Counted from the stretch's first letter, positions 43,994 to 52,309 are shown. The stretch: 64,000 bases of DNA from Acidimicrobiales bacterium (GCA_040219515.1 JAVJSI010000017.1:124001-188000); one strand, 5' to 3'. Notes: a model not told the origin generated them from the letters alone. Translations and numbers: made by a program.

Positions 43994-44009
43994 CTCCCCA
44001 CACCCCGGC

Positions 44010-44058
44010 AAATTGATGCGAGTTCACCACCTCAGCGGTGGTCAACTCCATCAAGAAC
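44010..44058 (+). repeat. Left 49-bp inverted repeat/hairpin
   Basis: Begins AAATTGATGC and ends ATCAAGAAC. It folds on itself: TTGATG pairs with CATCAA, GAGTT with AACTC and ACCACC with GGTGGT, with one bulge, one C-C mismatch and a 5-nt loop. The loop holds the TGA stop (44032-44034) of the DUF559-type gene, whose last codons are therefore encoded by the repeat. Confidence 0.85.
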
Positions 44059-44976
44059 CGCCGGGTGAGCTCGGCGAAGCGCATCGCGGACGGTCGCGAC
44101 GAGCACAATCGGCCGTTCGTAGTACTGCTGGTAGGTGAAGGCGAGCGGTGTCCAGCCGGCGTTCACCACCTGGTTGCGCCGCGCCGGGTCCCGCTCGAAC
44201 GACTCTCGGTTGAGGTGCCAGCGCACGCTCTCCAACTCGATCGCGACTCCCTCGGCCGGGTAGGCGAGATCGACTTCGGCCAGTACGACACCACCGCGCG
44301 TCGTGACCGGGTACTCGAACTCGGGTTTGGGAAGGCCGTGGTCGACCAGCAGACGAGCGACGTGTCGACTCCAATCGCTGCGTGGCACACCGATCTCACC
44401 GACTCGTTCGTCGAGCACGGCGCGCAGTCGCCCGCACCCGTCGCGTCCCTTCCGGGAGTGGCGGGCGAGCACGTGGACGAGATCGTCGAGGCCGAGACGT
44501 TTGCTCCTGATCAGCGAATCGATGACACCGTTGGTGCGGATCAAGCTGGATACGGCGGCGAAGTCGAGAACGGTCCGGGCCAGACCGGTGACGGGGATCG
44601 CGTCGATCGTCGTTGGTTCGGCCAGGCGCATCTGGGTCGATTGGTGAAGGTGCACACCCTCCGGGTCCCGAAAGCGTCCGTGACCCACGCTCACTTCGAC
44701 AATCGGGGTCGTGACGCCATCGACGGCATGGAGACGGGCTGCCGCCCGATGGCTGGCCAACGCATCGAACGCGAGGCACGCCGCGAGGACTCGAGCGTGC
44801 CAGCCAGCCGGCGCGATGTGATGGCGGTAGACGCCGCGGTGGGTAGCGATCCACTCGCCGCCACTGATGCGTCGGTCGATCTGGCGGTCGGTCAGGCCGA
44901 GACGTCGGGCCTGTGACCGCGAGACGACACCGTGCTGGTCGCGCATCAGCTGGGCGAGGGATTCGGGTGGGAACAT
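44032..44976 (-). CDS. AbiEi/DUF559-type protein (possible endonuclease-like)
   Basis: A 314-residue protein. The N-terminal part (about 1-60: MRDQHGVVSRSQARRLGLTDRQIDRRI, WIATHRGVYRH) is a winged helix like the AbiEi antitoxin N-terminus. The middle resembles AbiEi C-terminal regions (HRAAARLHAVDGV, IPVTGLARTVLDFA). The last 110 residues look like DUF559, a Vsr/very-short-patch-repair-like nuclease fold, with LAEVDLAYPAEGVAIELESVRWH, where Asp and Glu could bind metal. No toxin gene is present. It is the only gene in a unit bounded by hairpin inverted repeats. ATG 44976 has a GGAGGAAG site that is sequestered in a stem. Confidence 0.75.
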   Translation of the reverse strand: MFPPESLAQLMRDQHGVVSRSQARRLGLTDRQIDRRISGGEWIATHRGVYRHHIAPAGWHARVLAACLAFDALASHRAAARLHAVDGVTTPIVEVSVGHGRFRDPEGVHLHQSTQMRLAEPTTIDAIPVTGLARTVLDFAAVSSLIRTNGVIDSLIRSKRLGLDDLVHVLARHSRKGRDGCGRLRAVLDERVGEIGVPRSDWSRHVARLLVDHGLPKPEFEYPVTTRGGVVLAEVDLAYPAEGVAIELESVRWHLNRESFERDPARRNQVVNAGWTPLAFTYQQYYERPIVLVATVRDALRRAHPAVLDGVDHR

Positions 44977-45005
44977 GGACTTCCTCCGTGAGAGAAGGAG
45001 GAAGT
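44977..45005 (-). promoter_or_regulatory. RBS-sequestering hairpin
   Basis: ACTTCCTCC (45005-44997) pairs perfectly with GGAGGAAGT (44987-44979) across a 9-nt loop. The second arm contains the Shine-Dalgarno sequence and ends 2 nt before the ATG of the DUF559-type gene, so the folded mRNA should block translation. Confidence 0.7.
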
Positions 45006-45050
45006 GGCGCTCAGTCTGGCGTACCCGGGCGCGATCGCGTCAACCGCCCC

Positions 45051-45099
45051 GTTCTTGATGGAGTTGACCACCGTTGGGGTGGTGAACTCGCATCAATTT
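45051..45099 (-). repeat. Right 49-bp inverted repeat/hairpin
   Basis: Reverse-complement match of the left repeat with two differences, both at the hairpin centre (T to C and G to A). The arms keep their pairing. In this copy the TGA found in the left loop is absent. Confidence 0.85.
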
Positions 45100-45113
45100 C
45101 GGGAAGGTGGGGG

Positions 45114-46190
45114 TCAGGAGGCGAGGGACTTTCCGAGGGTGCGGAGCTGTTGGCTGGCGGCGCCGAGGGTGACCTCGAGGTGCTTGTTCCACAGGGTGTA
45201 GCGATGCAACGGATAGTCGACGTCGACACCGATACCGCCGTGCATGTGCTGGGCACCGTGGGCGACGAAATGGGCGCCCTCGGAACCGAACCACTTCGCG
45301 ATGCGCAGGTCCTCCCACGGGTCGATGTCGTTCGCGATCCGCCACAAGGCGGACTGTGTCATCAGGCGCAGGCCCTCGACCTGGATGAAGCAGTCGGCGA
45401 GCCGCTGGGTGACCGCCTGGAACGTGGCGATCGGGCGACCGAACTGCTCGCGTTCGCTGGTGTACTGCGCCGTCAGGCGGAGTTGACCCTCGACCACGCC
45501 GAGCTGGGTGGCGCACACCAGGGCGAGACAGCGGGCCTCGAACCAGCGGACCGCGTCGTCGCCCGACGCCAACAGTGTGGCCGGGGTCGACGCGAAGGTG
45601 AGCTCGTGGACGGGTTCCCGCCGACTCGTCGTTCCGGCCTGCGAGGCGACGCCGTCGAGCTCGACCAGGTGGAGGCCCACGCCGTCGGGACCGATCGCAT
45701 TGACGACGGCGTGGGTTGCCGAGTCGGCGAACTCGACGACGGACTTCACGCCCGTCAGCGAGCCGTCGGCGGACGCGGTGACGCCGGGACGCGTCAGGTC
45801 GTCGCGCAGGTACTCGGCGGTCGCGACCGTGAGGATCCGTGAGCCGTCAGACACGCCGGGGAGGAGCTCCGCGGAAATCGCGTCGTCGGCGAACTCGGCG
45901 ATGGTCAGCGCGGCGAGCATCGTCGGCAGCGCAGGCACCGGCGCCACGTGGCGTCCGACAGCCTCGCAGACCAGCCCGGCCTCGATGATGCCGAGCCCTC
46001 CGCCCCCGTGCGCCTCCGGGAGGGCGATGCCGATGAGGCCGGCATCGGCCATCAACGCCCATTCGTCGGCGGCGAACCACCGGTCCCCGGCCTCGATCTG
46101 CTTGAGCCGCTCGTGGTCGATCTTGTCGCCGAGGATCTGCATCGCCAGGTCGCTGACGGCCTGCTCGGTCTCGTTGAGGTTGAAGTCCAT
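45114..46190 (-). CDS. Acyl-CoA dehydrogenase family protein, subunit B
   Basis: A 358-residue acyl-CoA dehydrogenase relative with the opening MDFNLNETEQAVSDLAMQ, IGIALPEAHGGGGLGIIEAG, and the C-terminal bundle QYTSEREQFGRPIATFQAVTQRLADC and HMHGGIGVDVDYPLHRYTLW. It is shorter than its neighbour and probably is the partner subunit of a heteromeric enzyme. Only 2 bp separate it from the upstream gene (TAACGATG). Its stop lies 15 bp from the hairpin-bounded unit. The substrate is unknown; together with the CoA-transferase it may break down the acid made by mycofactocin-linked alcohol oxidation. Confidence 0.88.
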   Translation of the reverse strand: MDFNLNETEQAVSDLAMQILGDKIDHERLKQIEAGDRWFAADEWALMADAGLIGIALPEAHGGGGLGIIEAGLVCEAVGRHVAPVPALPTMLAALTIAEFADDAISAELLPGVSDGSRILTVATAEYLRDDLTRPGVTASADGSLTGVKSVVEFADSATHAVVNAIGPDGVGLHLVELDGVASQAGTTSRREPVHELTFASTPATLLASGDDAVRWFEARCLALVCATQLGVVEGQLRLTAQYTSEREQFGRPIATFQAVTQRLADCFIQVEGLRLMTQSALWRIANDIDPWEDLRIAKWFGSEGAHFVAHGAQHMHGGIGVDVDYPLHRYTLWNKHLEVTLGAASQQLRTLGKSLAS

Positions 46191-46192
46191 CG

Positions 46193-47377
46193 TTACTTCC
46201 TGCGCTTCTCGCGGGGCAGGGCCATGCCGGCCCACCCGATGATGTCTCGTTGCAATTCGTTGGTTCCGCCGCCGAAGGTGAGGACCCACACGCCGCGGTA
46301 CAGCTCCTCGATCCGTCCGGCCAGGATGGCACCGGGCGAGCCCGGCCGGAGGGCGCCGAGGGCGCCGAACAACTCGGTCGCCTCCTTGTAGATCGTGTGC
46401 ATCGACTCGGAGCCCCACACCTTCACCGAGCTGGCCACTGCCGGGTTGAGCACCCCGGTGGTCTGGTTGTAGGCGACCTTCCAGTTGAGCAGGTCGAGGA
46501 AACGGACTCGCGCCCGCATCTCGGCCAACTTCACCTGCACCCACTCCTGGTCGATCACACGACCGCCGTCGGGATGCTCGGTCTCGCGGGCCCAGTCGAT
46601 GATCTGGTTCACGGTGTTGGTGATGCCACCGGCCGCGCACAGCGACACCCGCTCCTGGTTGAGCTGGCTGGTGATGAGGTTCCAGCCGCCGTGGACCTCG
46701 CCGACGACGGCCGACTCGGGCACCCGTACGTCGTCGTAGAACGTGGCCGTGGTGTTGGTCGTGCCCATCGTGATGAACGGCGTGATCGAGAAGCCGGGAT
46801 CACTCGTGGGCACGAGGAAGATGGTGATGCCCTTGTGGGCGGGTGCGTCGGGATCGGTGCGGGCTGCGAGCCAGATGTAGTCGGCGTCCCACGCGAGCGA
46901 GGTGTAGAGCTTCTGGCCGTTGATGACCCACTCGTCACCGTCCTTCACCGCCTTCGTCTGCAGCGAGGCGAGGTCGGACCCGGCGCCCGGCTCGGAGTAG
47001 CCGATGGAGAAGAACATGTCGCCGGTGAGGATCTTGGGCAGGAAGTCGTTCTTCTGCTCTTCGGTGCCGAAGTTGCGCAGCGTGGGACCGACCGTGTTGG
47101 TCGTGAGGAACGGGATGGGGCAGCCCGCCTTCTGGGCTTCGTTGAAGAAGATGTAGTTCTCCACGGGTGAGTAGCCCTTGCCCCCGTACTCCTCGGGCCA
47201 CGCCACCCCGAGCCAGCCGTCGGCGCCGATCTTGCGGATGAGATCCCGGTAGGGCTCGTTGGCACTGAGCTCGTCGTTGCGAATCGACGCCTTCACCTCG
47301 TCGGTCATCAACGTCGTGAAGTAGTCGCGGAGCTCGGCCTGGAGGTCCTTCTGGTCGGGTGTCAGGTCGACATGCAT
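46193..47377 (-). CDS. Acyl-CoA dehydrogenase, subunit A
   Basis: A 394-residue acyl-CoA dehydrogenase with GYSEPGAGSDLASLQTKA, WVINGQKLYTSLA, a middle domain ending ATFYDDVRVP, and a C-terminal VLTFGGGTNELQRDIIG. As in the 15816 enzyme, Gly stands where MCAD has its Glu base. It resembles the FadE subunits of actinobacterial heterotetramers that act on steroid side chains or branched acyl-CoA. ATG 47377 is used. It leads the pair with subunit B; a small open frame (47390-47521) lies just upstream on the same strand. Confidence 0.9.
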   Translation of the reverse strand: MHVDLTPDQKDLQAELRDYFTTLMTDEVKASIRNDELSANEPYRDLIRKIGADGWLGVAWPEEYGGKGYSPVENYIFFNEAQKAGCPIPFLTTNTVGPTLRNFGTEEQKNDFLPKILTGDMFFSIGYSEPGAGSDLASLQTKAVKDGDEWVINGQKLYTSLAWDADYIWLAARTDPDAPAHKGITIFLVPTSDPGFSITPFITMGTTNTTATFYDDVRVPESAVVGEVHGGWNLITSQLNQERVSLCAAGGITNTVNQIIDWARETEHPDGGRVIDQEWVQVKLAEMRARVRFLDLLNWKVAYNQTTGVLNPAVASSVKVWGSESMHTIYKEATELFGALGALRPGSPGAILAGRIEELYRGVWVLTFGGGTNELQRDIIGWAGMALPREKRRK

Positions 47378-47389
47378 GCCGCGACTGTC

Positions 47390-47521
47390 TCAGACCGGAT
47401 CGCCGACCGCCATTCGGGCCATCTCGCGACGCGCCGGGAAGTGGCCGGCGCCGGCAAAGTGCTGCGTCGACCGCGGCGCCCAGGTCACATCGGTGTGCCG
47501 GCGGATCTCGAAGGCAGCCAT
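47390..47521 (-). CDS. Possible small protein (43 residues) upstream of the dehydrogenase pair
   Basis: A 43-residue frame starting at ATG 47521 and ending 12 bp before the dehydrogenase start: MAAFEIRRHTDVTWAPRS followed by a His/Arg-rich tail. No family is recognised. It would be the first gene of the minus-strand operon and is divergent from mftE (24 bp between starts). Composition is mixed, and it may be a chance frame. Confidence 0.3.
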   Translation of the reverse strand: MAAFEIRRHTDVTWAPRSTQHFAGAGHFPARREMARMAVGDPV

Positions 47522-47545
47522 GGCGGGACAGTACCGTCGAGGACG

Positions 47546-48211
47546 ATGCACCTCGGAATCCACACATCGCCGCAGCTGTCGGGCCGCAAGCTCACCCTGC
47601 TCGTCCCACTCGGGGCGACCGAGCAGCACGGACCACACCTCCCCCTCGACACCGACACCCGCATCGCGGTGGCGGTGGCCGACGGCGTGGCCGGTCGACT
47701 CGACGATGTCGCGGTCGGGCCGCCCATCGCCATCGGTGCGTCGGGAGAACATGAGGGGTTCGCCGGTACCTTGTCGATCGGCACGCAAGTGCTGGCCGAC
47801 CTGCTCGTCGAGCTCGTGCGTACGGCGGGGCCCGAGTTCGCCCGCATCGTGGTGATCAACGCCCACGGCGGCAACGCGTATGCGCTACGGGCTGCGTCGG
47901 CCACCTGCACGGAGGAGGGACGGGCGCTCGAGGTCTGGTCCGTCCGGGTCGCCGGCGCCGATGCCCACGCGGGCCGCACCGAGACGTCACTCATGCTGCA
48001 CCTGGCCCCCGAGCTGGTGGACCTCCCGTCAGCGGTAGCCGGCAACACCGAACCGCTCACCGAACTGCTGCCGGAGATGATCGAGTCGGGCGTGCGCGGC
48101 GTGTCGCCCAGCGGTGTTCTGGGTGACCCCGCCGGGGCGTCGGCCGAAGAGGGCGGCGCGCTGCTGGCGTCACTGGTCGACGACGCGGCGGCCCGGATCG
48201 ATGTGAGGTAG
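47546..48211 (+). CDS. mftE: Mycofactocin peptidase MftE
   Basis: A 221-residue creatininase-fold metallopeptidase that cleaves the modified Val-Tyr residue pair from MftA in the known pathway. Metal-binding residues are expected at Glu26, His28 and Asp35 in ATEQHGPHLPLDTDT, at His107 in NAHGGN, and in ADAHAGRTETS (Asp139, His141, Glu146). The small size and HAGRTETS motif fit MftE rather than creatininase. ATG 47546 is chosen at the start of the domain. A mycofactocin-coupled SDR gene follows 32 bp later. It lies 3.6 kb from mftD, separated by the acyl-CoA dehydrogenases and the hairpin unit. Confidence 0.94.
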   Translation: MHLGIHTSPQLSGRKLTLLVPLGATEQHGPHLPLDTDTRIAVAVADGVAGRLDDVAVGPPIAIGASGEHEGFAGTLSIGTQVLADLLVELVRTAGPEFARIVVINAHGGNAYALRAASATCTEEGRALEVWSVRVAGADAHAGRTETSLMLHLAPELVDLPSAVAGNTEPLTELLPEMIESGVRGVSPSGVLGDPAGASAEEGGALLASLVDDAAARIDVR

Positions 48212-48243
48212 CCACCACGGCCGGTACCTGCGACGCTGGGCGG

Positions 48244-49035
48244 ATGACCCGACCTGTCGCCCTCGTCACCGGAGCTGCCCGCGGGATGGGGGCGGCCACC
48301 GTCGCCCGCCTCGTCGCCGATGGCTGGTCCGTGGTCGCCACCGACATCTGTGCCGACGAACCCGCGATTCCGTACGGACTGGGCACCCGTGACCAGCTCG
48401 AGGCGGTCGCCGCCGAGGGTGGCGAGCACGTTCACGCGATGGTCGCCGACGTGCGGGACCAGGCCGCGGTGCGCACTGCGGTCGAGGCGGCCGTCGATCT
48501 CTACGGCCGCCTCGACGCCGCGATCGCGATCGCCGGTGTGTTCGCGGCCGGCAAGCGCATGTGGGAGGTGTCCGACGAGGAGTGGGATGCAGTGGTCGAC
48601 ATCGACCTGCGTGGCGTGTTCCACACCGCCCGCGCGGCCATCCCCGCGATCCTCGAGAGCCCCGAGCCGTGGCGCGGCCGCTTCGTCGGCGTCGCGTCGA
48701 CCGCCGCCATCGTCGGTCTCCAGAACATGGCGCCCTATGTCGCGGCGAAGCACGGTGTGGTCGGGCTCGTCCGCGCGCTCGCCGTCGACCTCGCGGGAAC
48801 GGGCGTGACCTCGAACGCCATCGCCCCCGGGTCGACCCGCACGGCCATCCTCGAGGCCTCCGCCACCGCCTACGACACCGACATCGACGAGTTCGCGACC
48901 CACCAGCGGCCCATCGGTCGGTTGGTCGAGGCCGAGGAGATCGCCGGAGCGGTCGCCTACCTGTGCTCGGAATCGGCAGCCGCCGTCACCGGCGTCGTCC
49001 TGCCCGTCGACGGCGGGATGACCAGCACCATCTGA
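48244..49035 (+). CDS. Mycofactocin-coupled SDR oxidoreductase
   Basis: A 263-residue SDR with VALVTGAARGMGAATVARL, NAG-like IAIAGVF, Ser in VASTAAIVGL and YVAAKHG (Tyr/Lys). After beta-2 it has an insertion, TDICADEPAIPYGLGTRDQLEAV, the kind that marks mycofactocin-coupled SDRs (families such as TIGR03971/TIGR04504). These enzymes keep NAD(H) bound and pass electrons to mycofactocin. Its position directly after mftE supports this. The alcohol substrate is unknown. The next gene, an NDMA-dependent alcohol dehydrogenase, starts 88 bp downstream. Confidence 0.9.
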   Translation: MTRPVALVTGAARGMGAATVARLVADGWSVVATDICADEPAIPYGLGTRDQLEAVAAEGGEHVHAMVADVRDQAAVRTAVEAAVDLYGRLDAAIAIAGVFAAGKRMWEVSDEEWDAVVDIDLRGVFHTARAAIPAILESPEPWRGRFVGVASTAAIVGLQNMAPYVAAKHGVVGLVRALAVDLAGTGVTSNAIAPGSTRTAILEASATAYDTDIDEFATHQRPIGRLVEAEEIAGAVAYLCSESAAAVTGVVLPVDGGMTSTI

Positions 49036-49123
49036 GGTGGTCCTCTCCGGGTCGGTGCATCTGACTCGGCGGTGGGGCCGGGACTACGGTTCGCTCATTC
49101 ACCGGACGGAGGAACGAACCGAG

Positions 49124-50251
49124 ATGATGACGCGTGCTGCAGTGCTCTACGGGGCCAACCAGGAATGGAAGGTCCAGGACGTCGAGCTCGACGCGCCGGG
49201 CAAGGGCGAAGTGCTCGTCAAGACCCACGCGGCCGGTCTCTGTCACAGCGACGAGCACCTCGTCACCGGCGACCTCGGCAGCCCCGAGGGTTCGATGTTC
49301 CCGGTCATCGGTGGCCACGAAGGATCCGGGGTCGTCATCGAACTCGGTGAGGGCGTCACCGACTTCGAGGTGGGCGACCATGTCGCCGTCTCCTTCGTGC
49401 CCGCCTGCGGCAAGTGCCGCTGGTGCGCATCCGGTCAGCAGAACCTCTGCAACCTCGGCGCCGGCACGCTCGGCCCGGGGATGATCAGCGACGGCCGGTG
49501 CGGTCACCACGGCCCCGACGGCGAAGACGTCAACACGATGGCGAAGCTCGGTACGTTCGCCGAACACATGCTCCTGCACCAGGACTCACTCATCAAGGTC
49601 GACAAGGACCTGCCGCTCATCCCCGTCGCGCTCGTGAGCTGCGGCGTCGCCACGGGCTACGGCAGCGCCGTCAACCGGGCCGAGGTGACGGCGGGCGACA
49701 CCGTGGTGGTGGTCGGTTGTGGCGGCATCGGGGCCAACGCACTCCAGGGGGCGAAGGTCGCCGGGGCCAAGAACGTCGTCGCCGTCGATCCGTCGGAGTT
49801 CAAGCGGGAGAAGGCCGCCGAGTTCGGCGCCACCCACACGGCATCGTCGATGGAAGAAGCGATGGAACTCGTCGGCGGTCTCACCGAGGGCGTGATGGCC
49901 GACAGCGTGATCCTCTCCGCGGGCGTCATCCACGGCGACATGCTCGCGCCGGCCCAGTTCCTCACCCGCAAGGGCGGCACGATCGTGGTCACCGGGCTCG
50001 CCCCGATGATGCAGATGGACGTGTCACTCAACCTCTTCGAGTTCGCCATGATGAACAAGCAGATCAAGGGCACCATCTTCGGATCGGACAGCCCCCGCCG
50101 CGCCGTGCCGCACCTGCTGGGCATGTACCAGGCCGGTCAGCTGAAGCTCGACGAGCTCGTCACCCAGACCTACTCCCTCGACCAGATCAACGAGGGCTAC
50201 CAGGACATGCGCGACGACAAGAACATCCGCGGCGTGCTCGTCTTCGACTGA
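49124..50251 (+). CDS. NDMA-dependent alcohol dehydrogenase, mycofactocin-linked (copy 1)
   Basis: A 375-residue zinc-dependent medium-chain alcohol dehydrogenase. Catalytic zinc ligands Cys40 and His65 lie in AAGLCHSDEH and GGHEGSG; structural zinc cysteines are 95, 98, 101 and 109 (CGKCRWCASGQQNLC). The NAD site is VVVVGCGGIGANALQGAKVAG with AVDPSEFK. Family members (Rxyl_3153 type) hold NAD tightly and need an artificial acceptor such as NDMA in vitro, or mycofactocin in vivo. A GGAGG is at 49108-49112; ATG 49124 is preferred over 49127. A close paralog is at 53484. Confidence 0.94.
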   Translation: MMTRAAVLYGANQEWKVQDVELDAPGKGEVLVKTHAAGLCHSDEHLVTGDLGSPEGSMFPVIGGHEGSGVVIELGEGVTDFEVGDHVAVSFVPACGKCRWCASGQQNLCNLGAGTLGPGMISDGRCGHHGPDGEDVNTMAKLGTFAEHMLLHQDSLIKVDKDLPLIPVALVSCGVATGYGSAVNRAEVTAGDTVVVVGCGGIGANALQGAKVAGAKNVVAVDPSEFKREKAAEFGATHTASSMEEAMELVGGLTEGVMADSVILSAGVIHGDMLAPAQFLTRKGGTIVVTGLAPMMQMDVSLNLFEFAMMNKQIKGTIFGSDSPRRAVPHLLGMYQAGQLKLDELVTQTYSLDQINEGYQDMRDDKNIRGVLVFD

Positions 50252-50290
50252 CCTCGCCGGCCGCCCGGACCTCAGACCGTGTCGGCGGGC

Positions 50291-51142
50291 TCAGCTCTCG
50301 GTCGGCGCCGGTCGGCAGAGAAGGGTGCTGCCGCCGATGGCGAGCAGGCGGTGGTCCTCGGACCAGACCTCGGATTCCACGCCGATCAACCCGGCCCGCC
50401 CCACCGGCGCGTCGCCCCAGCTCAGCAGCCACTCGTACTCGTGGGCGGGTTGCAGGAAGCGGCAGGTGAGTTCGATGGTCGGGGCGAACCAGGCGAGCTC
50501 GCCGGTGTGGGCGTTGGTTGCGGCCCCCCATGCATCGAGGTCGGTCAGGATCAGCAGCCGGGTGTCGTCCAGCCACGGTTCGTCGAAACGGGGACCATCG
50601 ACGAACCGGTACCACGAGCTCTGTGCCGGCTCGGTCGGCGCCCGGTTCATCCAGTCGTCGGTCCACTCGGTCGGGCGGAAGTCGAGCCGATTCCAGAACT
50701 CGTACATCACCGCTTCGTCCTGCGCGGCGAGGCGTTCGTGGAAGCTGGGCAGGGTGGAATGATGGGGGACGTCGGGCGCCCGCCGGGTCGTGTGGTGTTC
50801 GAGCCCGTCGGTGGTGTCGGTGCCCCAGACGGTGGCTTCGATCACGGGCCGTTCGTCCTGGACGACCGTGACCCGCACGCAGGTGGCGACCCGCGTGGTC
50901 CGCAGCGTGGTCGCCTGCACGGTCACCGGCGCGAACGCAGCGGCGGCCAGGAAATTCGCGTTGATCGACGCGGGACGAGCGCGACCGCAGTGCTCGCCGG
51001 CGGCGCGGAGCGCGATCGACGCGATGTAGCCGCCCATCGGTCCCCATATCGCCCATTCGGCGGAGATGTCGGCGGTGAAGTGGGTGAACGACTCAGCCCG
51101 GTCGGTCGTGACCACCGAGGTGTCGTGCGCGAGGTCTGCCAC
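50291..51142 (-). CDS. Acyl-CoA thioesterase family (double hotdog, TesB-like)
   Basis: A 283-residue protein with two hotdog halves: ISAEWAIWGPMGGYIASIALRAAGEH near the N-terminus, and AWFAPTIELTCRFLQPAHEYEWLLSWGDAPVGRAGLIG in the second. This is the TesB-like actinobacterial thioesterase layout. The likely reaction is release of free acid and CoA from acyl-CoA; chain preference is unknown. The start is GTG 51142. It is convergent with the first NDMA-dependent dehydrogenase (39-bp gap). Confidence 0.82.
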   Translation of the reverse strand: MADLAHDTSVVTTDRAESFTHFTADISAEWAIWGPMGGYIASIALRAAGEHCGRARPASINANFLAAAAFAPVTVQATTLRTTRVATCVRVTVVQDERPVIEATVWGTDTTDGLEHHTTRRAPDVPHHSTLPSFHERLAAQDEAVMYEFWNRLDFRPTEWTDDWMNRAPTEPAQSSWYRFVDGPRFDEPWLDDTRLLILTDLDAWGAATNAHTGELAWFAPTIELTCRFLQPAHEYEWLLSWGDAPVGRAGLIGVESEVWSEDHRLLAIGGSTLLCRPAPTES

Positions 51143-51295
51143 GGAGCGACCGTAGTCCTCATCCCGGACGAGGCCCGAGGATTATCGTTCGGAGCCGTCG
51201 GGCCTCGGCACGTGCGGCCGGTAGCCGCTCGGCAGAGTTCTCGATGGCGCCCGGCCGTGTGCTGCCGACGGCCGGTCAGCCACCGGGCGGGAGAT

Positions 51296-52309
51296 CTAGA
51301 AGCACACCGGGATCTGCTCGTGCGGGTAGGTCGACGGCGCGAAGAACCATGTCTCCAGCGCGTAGCGGGTTTTCGTCATGGTTTCGGGATCGCGGCCCGT
51401 CTGGTGCAGCGTCTTCTCGTCGAACAGCATCGCGTCGCCGGCGTTGAACACCGGCCGCTCGAGCACATCGCCGCCCTTCTCCCGCGCCAACTGTTCGCTC
51501 ACCGACCAGGTGAACTGTGCGCCTTCAGTTCCCGTTTCCAGAATCTCTTCGAAGCTTCGGTGCACGACATCGAGGCCAGGGGCGTCGACCCCCGAGTCGG
51601 TGAGTGACGTCCACACATTCACCGACCGCGTCGACTTGCCGAGAAAGGCGCCGTCCTGGTGCCACCCGTTGCGGCAGTCCGGTCCGGCACGACGCAGCGT
51701 TGTCTTCTTCGCCGAGAGCGCGGGCCGTTCGCCGAGGTAGCCCGCGATGACATCACCGATGCCGGTTGCTCGCAAGGTCTCGACCACGTGGAACCATGCT
51801 CTCGGGGAATCGACGGCGTGGACTCCACCGCCGTACGTGACGAAGAGACGTTCCCACGCTCCGAGTGAGTACCCCTCGTCCGGCTGGAACTCGACGAACC
51901 AGGGCGAGAGATCCGCCTCTGGGTCGACTTCCCAGGCCGCCATCGCGTCGAAGGCGCGATCGATCATCGTCCGCAGGAACTCGTGGTGATCCGGAGCGAT
52001 GAACTCACGGACGATCAGTGACCCGTGGTGTTGCAGCGCCGAGGCCAGGTGTTCCGCAGTCAGCTCGGAACCAAGAATCTCGGGAATCGCATCGTGATCG
52101 GTGAAGAAATCGGGGACAGTCGGCGGCCATTCCGGCGGACCGTCCTCATCGGCGAGCGTGGCGAACGCAGAGTGTTGCCCCTGCACGAACGCCGACTCCA
52201 ATGCGAGATCCTCTGAAACGACCAGTTGGCCCCGGAGCAGATCGACTGCATCGGGCCACCGGCCTGCGTCACGAAGCGTCTCAACCTGCTCGAGCACGTG
52301 GTGAGTCAT
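51296..52309 (-). CDS. Phytanoyl-CoA dioxygenase (PhyH) family protein
   Basis: A 337-residue Fe(II)/2-oxoglutarate dioxygenase. The iron ligands are His217 and Asp219 in WHQDGAF and His302 in EKTLHQTG; an Arg near residue 317 (TRYALETWF) should bind 2-oxoglutarate. About 80 N-terminal residues are a helical extension outside the core. The substrate is not known, and members range from acyl-CoA hydroxylases to small-molecule tailoring enzymes. ATG 52309 has a GGAGGA upstream. It is divergent from an asparaginase-like gene (137 bp); the 153 bp downstream of it hold no gene. Confidence 0.85.
   Translation of the reverse strand: MTHHVLEQVETLRDAGRWPDAVDLLRGQLVVSEDLALESAFVQGQHSAFATLADEDGPPEWPPTVPDFFTDHDAIPEILGSELTAEHLASALQHHGSLIVREFIAPDHHEFLRTMIDRAFDAMAAWEVDPEADLSPWFVEFQPDEGYSLGAWERLFVTYGGGVHAVDSPRAWFHVVETLRATGIGDVIAGYLGERPALSAKKTTLRRAGPDCRNGWHQDGAFLGKSTRSVNVWTSLTDSGVDAPGLDVVHRSFEEILETGTEGAQFTWSVSEQLAREKGGDVLERPVFNAGDAMLFDEKTLHQTGRDPETMTKTRYALETWFFAPSTYPHEQIPVCF

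Larger units (their letters stand above)
44010..45099. mobile_element. Candidate 1.09-kb single-gene mobile unit with hairpin ends
   Basis: A unit bounded by inverted copies of a 49-bp sequence, 47/49 identical, and holding only the AbiEi/DUF559-type gene. Each end can fold into a hairpin. No target duplication is evident and no transposase is encoded. It separates the convergent 3' ends of mftD (+) and an acyl-CoA dehydrogenase gene (-). Mobility is inferred from structure alone. Confidence 0.55.

Noticed and set aside
44032-44976. Complete AbiE abortive-infection system
   Set aside because: Only the AbiEi-like gene is present; no AbiEii nucleotidyltransferase toxin is encoded nearby.
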